Below, piece after piece: positions 40,260-50,600 of a DNA stretch of 64,000 bases. A program made the translations under genes and the position numbers. Where the stretch lies: the NCBI GenBank assembly GCA_017418975.1, contig JAFOMG010000032.1, positions 1 to 64,000 of the forward strand, given 5' to 3'. Under the pieces are notes generated by a model. That model was given only the letters and a program-made list of their open reading frames with translations, was not told the DNA's origin and made no database searches. How positions within the stretch are numbered: position 1 is the stretch's first letter; each line of letters opens with the position of its first letter. Source of the stretch: Sphingomonas sp. (GTDB lineage: Bacteria > Pseudomonadota > Alphaproteobacteria > Sphingomonadales > Sphingomonadaceae).

Positions 40260-41675
40260 CTACGAGACGTTCAGCTGCCGCGCCGCCTCGCGCAGCATTT
40301 CGCGCCGAACCTTGCCGAGCGGCGTGAGGGGCAGCGCGTCGATATAGGCGACGCGCACCGGCGGCAGTTCGGGGATGACCAGAGCGCGGCCGATCGCGCC
40401 TTCGTCGATCTCGCCCTCGCGGACGATCGCCAGCCAGGGCTGGGCGATGCCCTGCGCGTCCTCGAGGGCGAAGGCGGCAACGCCGGCGACACCCGGGACC
40501 ATGGCCACCGGCCCCTCCAGCGCGCCGGGAAGGAACTTCTGGCCGCCGAAGTTCATCACTTCATCCTCCCGGCCTTCGATCTCCAGCATGCCGTCCGCGC
40601 GCATCGCGCCGATGTCGCCTGGATAGAACCAGCCGTCGCGAAAGCGATCGTCCGGGCCGCCGTCGCCGAGATAGCCGCTCACCACATCGGAGCCGCGCAT
40701 GCGGACGCGGCCGCTGCTGCCGAGCGGGAGAATATTGTCCCGCTCGTCGACGATCTCGATCTCGGACCAGGGAGTGATCCAGCCGACCGCGGTTTCGCTG
40801 TCCAGGCTGGCGGCGAATCCGTTGGTGCAGACGCCCGCCTCCGTGGAGGCGTAAGTCACGTTGACGGCGCCGAGGCGCAGCGCCGCGCGCGTACGCAGCG
40901 TCGGCGCGGCATGCGCGCCGCCGATCGCGATCTGGAGGCCGGGCAGCGGTGTCGCCTCCGCCGGCAGCGCGTCGAGCACGACGGCAAGCTGGGCCGGCGC
41001 GGCGAGCATGCCGGTTGGCTGGAGGATCGGCAGCGAGCGGGCGAGGATGGCGGGATCGGAAGAACCGAACAGCACCGTGCCGCCCTTTGCCCAGCACCAG
41101 AGGAACAGCGGCAGCGCGCCGCTTTCGGGGCCGATCAGCGAGAGCAGCCGCTCATAGCCGAAATTGCGCGTCCAGGTATGCTCGATGCGGCGCTCCATCA
41201 GCGCCCAGCTCATGCCCACGGCCTTGGGCTCGCCGGTCGAACCCGAGGATAGCTGGACTCGGCCGAGCGCTTGCGCATCGACGGCGACCGGGGCGAGCGC
41301 CACGGGCTCCGCGGCCAGGGCTGCGGCGAGCCATGGCCCATCGACGAGCAGCGCCGGCGCATGTGCCGGATCGTCGCTGAGCAGCTTCGTCGCACCGGCC
41401 GCCGGCACCACCATCGGCCCGGCCATTTCCGGAATCAGCGACACCGTCGGCACGCCGCGCCGAGCACAGGCGATTATGAGCAGCAGATGGCGATAGCTGT
41501 CGCGCACGCTGATCCCCACCGGCGCGGGCCCCGCTATGCCCGCCCGGTCGAGCGCGGCGGCGGCGCGATCGATGGCGCGGTCGAAGTCGCGGTAGCTGAT
41601 ATGCTCGGCCCCATTGGATACCGCGATCGCGAGCGGCGTCATGCGGGCCGAGAAGCGGACGAGACGGTCGAACAT
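40260..41675 (-). CDS. Compact AMP-forming acyl/aryl-CoA-ligase-like enzyme
   Basis: 471 residues of the ANL (adenylate-forming) superfamily, with motif order LSSGSTGEPKAVGMS (phosphate loop), VTYASTEAGVC, DGWFYPGDIGAM, EDEVMNFGGQKF (hinge) and LPLTPLGKVRREML with the C-terminal lysine. It is about 50-80 residues shorter than typical acyl-CoA ligases, mainly in the N-terminal half. No carrier domain is attached. It begins 23 bp after the stop of the giant adhesin gene on the same strand. The acid substrate cannot be predicted. Confidence 0.8.
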   Translation of the reverse strand: MFDRLVRFSARMTPLAIAVSNGAEHISYRDFDRAIDRAAAALDRAGIAGPAPVGISVRDSYRHLLLIIACARRGVPTVSLIPEMAGPMVVPAAGATKLLSDDPAHAPALLVDGPWLAAALAAEPVALAPVAVDAQALGRVQLSSGSTGEPKAVGMSWALMERRIEHTWTRNFGYERLLSLIGPESGALPLFLWCWAKGGTVLFGSSDPAILARSLPILQPTGMLAAPAQLAVVLDALPAEATPLPGLQIAIGGAHAAPTLRTRAALRLGAVNVTYASTEAGVCTNGFAASLDSETAVGWITPWSEIEIVDERDNILPLGSSGRVRMRGSDVVSGYLGDGGPDDRFRDGWFYPGDIGAMRADGMLEIEGREDEVMNFGGQKFLPGALEGPVAMVPGVAGVAAFALEDAQGIAQPWLAIVREGEIDEGAIGRALVIPELPPVRVAYIDALPLTPLGKVRREMLREAARQLNVS

Positions 41676-41698
41676 GTCAGATCACCAGTGAGGGAGGG

Positions 41699-44600
41699 TC
41701 AGAAGCGCCAGCTGAGCTGGGCCCGGGCGCCATGGTCGCTCGAACGATCCGCATAGGTGCCGGTGTAGGACACGCCAAGGCGGATATGCTCGCTCAAGTC
41801 GAGGGCCAGGCCGAGATCGACCGCAGCGCTGGTCCGGTCGAGCGGGATGCCACGCGCCTGGAACGCGCTGCCGCCGGCAAAGGCGAGATCGATCCCGGGC
41901 ACCCGGTCCCCGAATACCCGGCGCGCCGCGGCGGAACCGTCGAGGCTCAGCCTGGTGCTGCCCAGATCCCAGCCGATCCGCGCCTTGAGGCCGAGGCTGG
42001 CATAGGTCGCGTCGAACCCGCTGCCGCTGCCGTGCAGCGCCGCCGCGCCGCCATGCTCGTTCACGCCGCTATCGGACAGCGCGACATGCGCAAGGCCGAC
42101 AAAAGGCTGGAGATCGACGCCGCCGATGCTGCCCTTGACGCCCAGCTGGCCAAAGGCCTGGAAAGTGCGGGCATCGTAATTGTCGCCGAGCAGCTGGCGG
42201 AGGCTGCCGAACGCGACATGGCGCTGCGAGGCGATCGCATGCCACCCATAGGCTGTGCCGAGCTGGATCGAGACCGGGCCATAGGAACCGAGCAGGCTGC
42301 CGCCCGCCTGGTAGCTCGCGGCCTTGTGTGTCGCGTTCGAGGTGCGGAACTCGCTGGTGCCGTAGCCGAGCGCCACGCCGATCCGCCAATGGTTGCCGAA
42401 CGAACCGTCAAAGCCGGTGACGAAGCCCTTGGCCGAACGCTCATAGCCTTGCGCCTGGGCGTTACCGTCGACGTCGCGCCACGCACCGGTCACGCGGCCC
42501 CAGGCCGCGAGGCCATCGGCACCCGCCATCTCGTCACGCGCGAGCATCGCATCGCGCATGAAGCGGCTGTCCTCGACCAGCGAAGCGCGCATGCTCGCAT
42601 AGTCCGAGCCGGCGAGCTGGTCGAAGGCGGCGCGGGCTTCGGGCGCGGTGAGCGCCGCAACGGCTTCGTACACGCCATTGCCCGCGCCGAGCGCCTGCAC
42701 CCGCGGCGCGACCGCGGCCTGGTTGCCGGTCTGCGCCACGGCGATGAAATCGACCGTGTTGCGCTTGAGGTTCAGCGTCACCGCATTGACGCCATAGGCC
42801 AGCGTCGGCGTCAGGAAGGCGAGGTTGGTCGTGACGTTCGAGAAGGTGCCGTTCAGGCCGCCGGCGGCGGTGAGGATCGTGTAGCTGGTATTGGCGGCAT
42901 AGTTGCCGTCCGTGGCCAGCACGCGCACCGTCGCGCCGCTCGCGATCGAGGCGCTGCCGCCGACGACGATCTTGTCGCTCTGGCCCGCGGCATTGGCCTC
43001 CACTTCGAACACGCTGCCCGAAGCGAAGGCGAGATTGCCGGTGAAGGCAAGCGTGCCGATCGAGTTGCCCGGCGCGATCGTGCCGGCGATGCTGGCCGAG
43101 CCCGCGGTGCCGCCGCCCTGCAGGCGGCCGCCCGCGAGCACGTCGATCGTGCCGCCCAGGGTGCCGTTGAGCGAGAACAGGCTCCCCGCGCCGACGGTGG
43201 TGGCACCTGCGAAGCCGGCGCTGTTGCCGGTGAGCAGCACGGTGCCGCCGCCCTGGAACAGCACGCTGCCGGTGCCGCTCAGGGTGCCGGCATAGGTGCC
43301 GTTCGCCGCCTGGTTGAAGACCAGGCTGGTGCCCTGGCTCAGATCGACATTGCCGGTGAACAGGGAAGTGGTGGAAACCAGGCTGCCGGCGGTGACTCGC
43401 CAGTTGCTGCTGCTCGCGCCGGTGAGGGTGAGCGCGCCGGCACCGGATTTCACATAGCTGCCAGCGCCGCTGATCGTGCCCGCGAAGGTGGCGTTGCTCG
43501 CCTGGTCGAACACGACGGTGCCGGCGTTCTGGACGCTGCCCTGGATGGAGGCGGCATTGCCGATCAGCGTGCCTGCCTGGACGGCCGTTCCTCCGGTATA
43601 GCTGTTGGCGCCGGTCAGCACGAGCGTGCCGAGATCGGTCTTGACCAGCATGGCACCGCCGGTGAGCGCCGAGGCGATGGTGGCGGTCATGCCGGCGCCG
43701 GCGGCGGTGCCGTCGCCGACACGGACGGTCGCCTGGGTGCCCGAGAGCGCCAAGGTGCCGCCGGAGAGCGTATAGCCGCCGGTTGCGAACTGCATGCCGG
43801 TGGCCGAGACTTGGCCGGCACCATTGTCGATCGTCACTGCGCCGCCATTGCCCTGGAACACCGCGAAGCTCGGCACCGGCTGCATCGGCCCGTTCACCGC
43901 GCCATTGGCATCGGTCCAGTTGCGGGTGCCGAGGCTCCAGCTGCCCGAGCCGCCATCGATGCGGCCATTGTCATGGCTCGCCGCCGCTGCGCCGTCCCAG
44001 AAGGCGAGCGTCGCGCCGCTGGTGCTGACCAGGTTGACCTGGCCGATATTGCCCGTCTGCACCGACAGGCCGGCGGTGCCGATGCCGGTCACCGTGCCGA
44101 GGACCAGGCCGTTGTCGGTGAGCGCGCCACCATAGGAGAACAGGCGATAGACGCCGGCGCCGAAGCTCGGCTGGGCGGCGATGTTGAGCGTGCCGTCGAG
44201 CGTCAGGTCGCCGCTTACCGCGAACAATGCGGTGGCCGAGGGCTGGGACAGGGTGACGTCGATCACCGAGCTGGACGCGAGGGTGAGGGCACCCATCGTC
44301 AGCGTGCCGCCGGTGGCGCCGACCAGATGCGCGCCGTCCGCGATGCTGACCGTGCCGCCGATGCTGCCGGTGCCCGAAAGCGTGCTCGCGACCTGCACGT
44401 CGCCGCCCAGCTGGCCGATGACCGCGAGGCCGCCGCCCGACACGGTGGTGGTGCCGGCAAAGGCCGCGCTGTTGCCGCTCAGCGTCAGCGTGCCGGTGCC
44501 GGCCTGCGCGACCGTGCCGCTGCCGGAGAAGCTGCCGGCATAGGTCGTGGCGCCGGCCCGGTCGAAGGCTAGGGTGCCGCCGTTGATCTGCGCCGAACCG

Positions 44601-47600
44601 CCCGCAAAGCTGCCGTGCAGCACCGACACGCCGCTGTTCTGCACCAGGGTGCCGGTGCCGAGATTTGCATGCACGGTCGCGCCGTCGAGCGTGTAGCTCG
44701 CCGCCGAGAGCGTGCCGGTGCCCGCGAGGGTTCCGGCGAGGGCCAGAGTGCCGACGCTGCCGCCAAAGCCCTGGAGGTCGAGCGTCGCGTCGCGCGCCAC
44801 GGTCACGGCCGCGCCGGCGGCAAGGCGATCCGCGCTGCCCAGGCGCAGCGTGCCGCCGTCGATCCGGACGGTGCCGCTCGCCGCAGTGCCGCCGAGCAGT
44901 GAGGTTCCCGAATGCTGGACGAGCGTGCCGGTGCCGAGATTGGCGCTCACGACCGCGCCGTCCAGCGTCGTCGTGGCGGCGGTCAGCGTGCCGGTGCCCG
45001 CCAGGGTTCCGGCGAGGGCCAGCGTGCCGATGCGGTCGTCAAAGCCCTGGAGGTCGAGCGTCGCGCCGCTTGCCACGGTCACCGCCGCGCTGTCGGCAAG
45101 GCGATCGCTCGCGCCGAGCCGCAGCATGCCGCTATCGATCCGGACGATGTCGCTCGCCGCAGTGCCGCCGAGCAGCGAGGTCCCCGAATGCTGGATGAGC
45201 ATGCCGGTGCCGAGATTGGCGTTCACGACCGCGCCGTCCAGCGTCGTCGTGGCGGCGGTGAGCGTGCCGGTGCCCGCGAGGGTGCCGGCCAGTGTCAGCG
45301 TGCCGATGCGGTCGTCAAAGCCCTGGAGGTCGAGCGTTGTGCCGGCCGCGACGGTGACCAGCCCGGTATCGAGAAGGCGATCGCTCGCGCCGAGCCGGAG
45401 CGTGCCGCCGGCGATGTCGAGCCTGCCGGCGGCCGTGGTGCCGCCGAGCAACGAAGTGCCGGAGCGCTGGACGAGCGTGCCGGCGCCGAGATTGGCGGCG
45501 ACCGTCGCGCCGTCGAGCATCGTCGTTGCCGCGGTCAGCGTGCCGGTGCCGCCCAGCGTGCCGGCCAGCGCCAGGCTGCCGATCGTGTCGCTATTGCCTT
45601 GCACGTCGAGCACCGCGCCGGAGGCGACAGCGACCGACACCGTATCGGACAGGCGGTCCGACCCGCCAAGGCGCAGCGTGCCGCCCGTCACGTTGATGAT
45701 GCCGGCAGCCGCGGTGCCGTTGAGGTCGGAAACACCCGAATGCTGGGTCAGTGTGCCGGTGCCGAGATTGGCGAAAACCGTCGCCCCGTCGAGCGTGTAG
45801 GTGGCGGCGGTCAGCGTGCCGGAGCCCCCGAGCGTGCCGGCCAGCGCCAGGCTGCCGATGGTCTCGTCATGGCCTTGCAGGTCGAGCGTCGCGCCGGCGA
45901 GCACCGTCACGATCGCGGTATCGGCAAGCCGCTGGCTCGCGCCGAGCTGAAGGGTGCCGCCCTCGACATGCACCGCGGATCCGGCGGAGGTGCCGTTGAG
46001 CAGCGTGACGCCGCTGCGCTGATAGACTGCGCCGGCGCCCAGATCATGGTCGATCGTGCCGCCGAGCAGATTGTAGATCGCGGCAGTCAGCGTGCCGCCG
46101 CCGATCAGATTGCCCGCGATGGTGAAGCTGGCGACGGTCTCGTCGAAGCCGTTCAGGTCGAGCGTCGCGCCGTTGCGCACCTCGAGCGTCGAATCGTCGG
46201 CGAGCACCCCGGAGGCCCCGAGGCGCAGCGTGCCGGCATCGACCAGGGTGAGGCCGGAATAGGTGTTGGCGCCCGAGAGAGTCAGCACGCCGGTGCCCGT
46301 CTTGGTGAGGCCGCCGGTGCCCCCGATCACGCCGCCGAAGTCGCTGTCCTCATCGTCCCAGCCGACTGTAAGCCGGTTGGCGCCGAGAGCCACGGTGCCG
46401 TTGCCGGAAAGATTGGCGATCTCGATGTCCGCGCCGGCGCCCGAAATGTCGAACGCGCCATGGGCGATCAGCGCGCCGCCGCCGATCGTGCCGGCGCCGG
46501 CGAGCGCCAAGGTGGCACCGCTGTCGATCGTGGTGGTGCCGAGATAGGTGTTCGCGCCGCGCAGCGTGCTGGTGCCGCTGGCAAAGGCCAGGTTGCCCAG
46601 GCCCAGGATCTCGCCCGAAAAGTCGCTGGCGCCGAGCGAAAGATCGGCGAAGACAAGCCGGACCGCGCCGCCGCCGGTGAGGCGGGTGAGCGCCGCGCCC
46701 CATCCCCCGATCGCGAGCGTGCCGTCGGCGATGACGGTGCCGCTCGCGAGCGAGCCGCCGTTGAGGAACAGCGCCGCGCCGTCGTTGATGTTCGTGTCGC
46801 CCGTATAGGTGTTGGCGCCGCTCAGTATCTGGAAGCCCGAGGCGATGGTCAGGCCGCCGCTGCCCTGGATGACGCCGCCGAAGCTGGTGCTGTCGGGGTT
46901 GTTGAGCGTCAGCGTGTTGGCGCCGAGATCGACCGTGCCGTCGTCGCGCAGGCCGCCGAACTCGGTGGCGCCGCTGGTCAAGCCCGAGAGGTCGAGCGTG
47001 GCACCGCTGGCCACCGAAACCGCGGCATTGGCGCCGAGCGCGCCGTTGCCCGAAAGCGCCAGCGTGCCGAACTCCACCGTCACGCCCTGGAGCATGTTCT
47101 GGCCGGTGAGCGTCAGCGTGCCGGCACCATTTTTGAGGAAGCCGCTGCTCCCCGGGAAGGTCGCTTCCTGCAGGGTGCCGGCGAAGAGTGTCGCCGCGCT
47201 GTTGTTCACGGTCAGGCCCTTCGGCCCGAGATTGACGCGGCTGCCCGCGACGCCGGAAAGGTTGTTGATCCGCTCGCCGACGCCCGCGCCGACGTTGAGG
47301 ACCGCGTTCGCGCCGGTGAGCGCGACCGAGGACGCGGCGAGGAGCTGGTTCGGCCCGCTCAGCGAAAGCGTGCCGTCGGCGACAATCACATTGCCGGTGA
47401 AGACTCCGCTGCCGGCAAGGTTCGTCGTTCCCGGGCCCGCGATCTTCAGCGTGCCGGCGCCCGACAGACCGTTCACCTGGACGGTGCCGGTCCGGTTGGT
47501 GGTCAGCGTGCCGCCGTTCAGCGCGATCGCGCCGCTGAGCGAGCCGTTGCCGGCGCCATCGCCGATGGTCATGCTCGCGCCGTTCAGCAGCGTGGTGATG

Positions 47601-50600
47601 CCGCCATAGCTCCAGTCGGTGGCGACGGTCTGGTGGCCCGAGGCGATCGTCACCGCGCCATTGCCATAGCCCGCCGCCTGGGTGATGGCGCCAGTGAAGT
47701 CGCTCTCGCCGCCATTGCCGGCGATGCTGAGCACGCCGTTGCCGAGCCGGATGTTGCCCGTGCCGGTGAAATGAGTGAACGGGAGCGCGCCGCTCGCGCC
47801 GGATACGTCGAAGACGCCGTTCACGGTGATGGTCGGGCTGGCGATCGAGCCGCTGCCCGTCAGCGCGAGCCCCGCGCCGGCATCGATCACGGTGGTGCCG
47901 GTATAGGTGTTGACGCCGCCGAGCGTGAGCGTGCCTCCGGTGAGGTGCAGCCCGCCATTGCCCTGGATCACGCCGGAGAAGCCGCCGCCCGCGTTGCCGA
48001 TGGTCAGGTTCTTGTCGCCGAGCGTCACGGTGCCGATGCCGGCAAGCCCGCCGATCGCATGGCCGGCGCCGGCCACGCCCGACAGGTCGAGCGTGCCGCT
48101 GGCCATCGTCAGCGCCGCGCCGCCGCCGATCGAACCGCTGCCGGCGAGCGCAAGCGTTCCGCCGTCGATGCGCACCGCTGCCAGATCGCTCTGGCCGGTG
48201 AGGGTGAGCCTGGCCGTGCCCGCGAGCGTGAGCGCCGGCGTGGGAGAAATCGCGCCGCTCGCCACGTCGTCGAAGCTGCCGGCGAAGATGGCATCGGCGC
48301 CCTGGACGATGCGCATGCCATGATCGCCATAGCGGACCACGGCGCCGGAAGCGCCCGAGAGCGTGTTGATCGTGCCGCCCGCCACCGTCAGGTCGAGCAC
48401 CGCGCCCGTGCCGGAAAGTGCGATGCCGCTGCCGTTCGACAGCACTTGGCTGGTGTCGAGGGCGAGGGTGCCGTTCGCGACGGTGACGGCGCCGGTGAAG
48501 TCGGCCGCGCCGCCCAGACGGGTGGTGCCGCCGCCCGCCTGCACGAGGCTGCCGCTGCCGATCAGGCCGGTGACCGAGAGGCTGTCCGAACGATCGACGG
48601 TGAGCGTGCCGTTCGCGGTGATCGTGCCGCGCACCGATCCGCCGGCGCCGCCATTGCCGAGCGTGAGACCGGCACCCTGCGCGATGGTCGTCGCGCTATT
48701 GGCGTTCGCGCCGGTGAGAGTCAGCGTGCCGCCGGCGATGACGAGCGTGCCGCCATTGCTGTCGCCGATCACGCCGGAGAACATGCCGCCATTGTTGATG
48801 GTCAGCATATTGCCGTTGAGGATGAAGCTGCCCGCGCCCGAGAGGCTGCCGATGGTCTCGTCGGAACCGAACAGCTCGGCGGTGCCGGCCGCGCCGATGA
48901 TCAGCGCGGATCCATCGTTGATCGCGTTGCCGTTGAAGAGGCGCAGCCGTCCGTTGGTAACCGTCGTGGAACCGGTATAGCTGTTGTTCCACAGCGAGAG
49001 GATGCCCGAGCCCGCCTGGACGAGGTTGCCGGCGCCGCCGCCGATATTGGCGACGGTCCAGTCGTCGGCCTTGTTGATCGTCAACGTGCCGTCGTTGAGC
49101 ACGAAGCTCGTGCTGTAGAGATAGCCGTCGGTGCCGCCATTCCCGAGCGTGAGGTTGCCGCCGTTCAATGCGATCGTGTTGAGCGAATTGTTGCCGGTCA
49201 GGGTCAGCGTGCCGCCGGTCAGGTTGAGCGTGCCGTTGTTGAACTGGCCGGCATAGCTGCCGCCATTGGCGATCGTCAGCGTGTAGCCGTTGAGGAAGGC
49301 GGAGCCACCCCCGCCCGAGAAGCTGCGGACGCTCGCATCCGCGTTGAGCAGCTGGAAGAAGCCGTTCGCCGCGACGTCCGAACTGGCGAGCGATCCGGCG
49401 CCGCTCAGGTTGAGCTGCGCGCCGCTGGCGATCGTCGTGGTGCCCGAATGGGTGTTGGCGCCCGCAAGAGTCGCGACACCGGCGGCGAGCGTGATGCCGC
49501 CATTGCCGGAGATCACGCCGCCGAAGCTGTTGCCATTGGCGGCCGCGGTGATGGTGAGCAGCTTGTCGCCCAGGGCCACCGAGCCGCCGGTGCCGCGCAG
49601 ATCCTTGATCGCCGCACCCGCGCCGCTCACGCCGGAGATGTCGAAGGTGCCGCCGTTGACCGCGACATAGCTGGCGTTGGCAAGCGTGCCGCCGCCGGAC
49701 AGAGCGAGCGTGCCCTGGTTGACCAGCACCGGCAGCAACAGGTCGCTGTTGTTCCCCGCGAGAGTGAGCGTGCCCGTGCCGCTCTTGGTCAGCGCGCCCG
49801 TCGATGTCGGCGTGCTGCCGAGCGTGCCCGCGAAGATCGTGTTCGCGCTGTTCGCCAACGTCGTGCTCTTGCCCGACAACAGCACCCGGCTGCCAGCGAC
49901 GCCGGACAGATTGTTGAGGACAAGTCCGTCCGAGTTGAGGCCGGCGGCGTCGAGCACCGTGTTCGTGCCGGTCAGCGCAATGGCGGAGCTGCCGGCCAGC
50001 GCGCCGGTGTTCGATAGCGACAGCGTGCCGGCTTCGATCGTCGTCGTGCCGGTGAAGCTGTTGGCGGAAGCGAGCGTCAGCGTGCCCGCGCCGCGCTTGA
50101 CCAGGGCGCCGCTGCCGGAAACCACGCCGATCTGGAAATAGCTGCTGCTTTCGTCGAATATGATCGTGCCGTCGTTGGCGATGGCATAGGAGCCATTGCC
50201 CAGCGCGGTTCCCGACCCCTGCAGCGTCGCGCCCGCCAGGATCTGGGTACCGCCGCTCCAGAAATTATTCTGGTTGGTGAGGATGATCGTGCCCGCGCCG
50301 CCGATCACCAGCGGCTGGCCGCCGCTCTGTTCGATGAGCTGGCCGGTGAGCGTCGCGACCACGCCGGCATCGGCCTCCAGGCGGGTGGGATCGTTTGCCG
50401 GATCGATCGCGGCCAGGATGATCTGGTTCGCGTAACTGCCCGTCGCGGCATATTGGATCGTCGGGTCGATCGCGGTGATCGTGCCGGTGCCGAACGCACC
50501 GGCGCCGGTCGCGCGGATCGTCGCGCCGTTGACCTTGATCGTGCCGGTGAGCCCGGTGCCGCTGAACACCAGCGTGCCGCTCGGGGTGCCGTTGCCGGCG

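Noticed and set aside
44560..46162. Regular repeats considered as a CRISPR array
   Set aside because: The unit is 276 bp with no short repeat-spacer alternation, it is in frame in a protein, and no cas gene is near.
44912..50017. A 1701-codon open frame on the plus strand
   Set aside because: It is antisense to the adhesin, and its Ala/Arg/Gly-rich product has no domain. Repetitive GC-rich coding sequence lacks stop codons on the opposite strand. The same applies to the 946-codon frame at 41732-44572.
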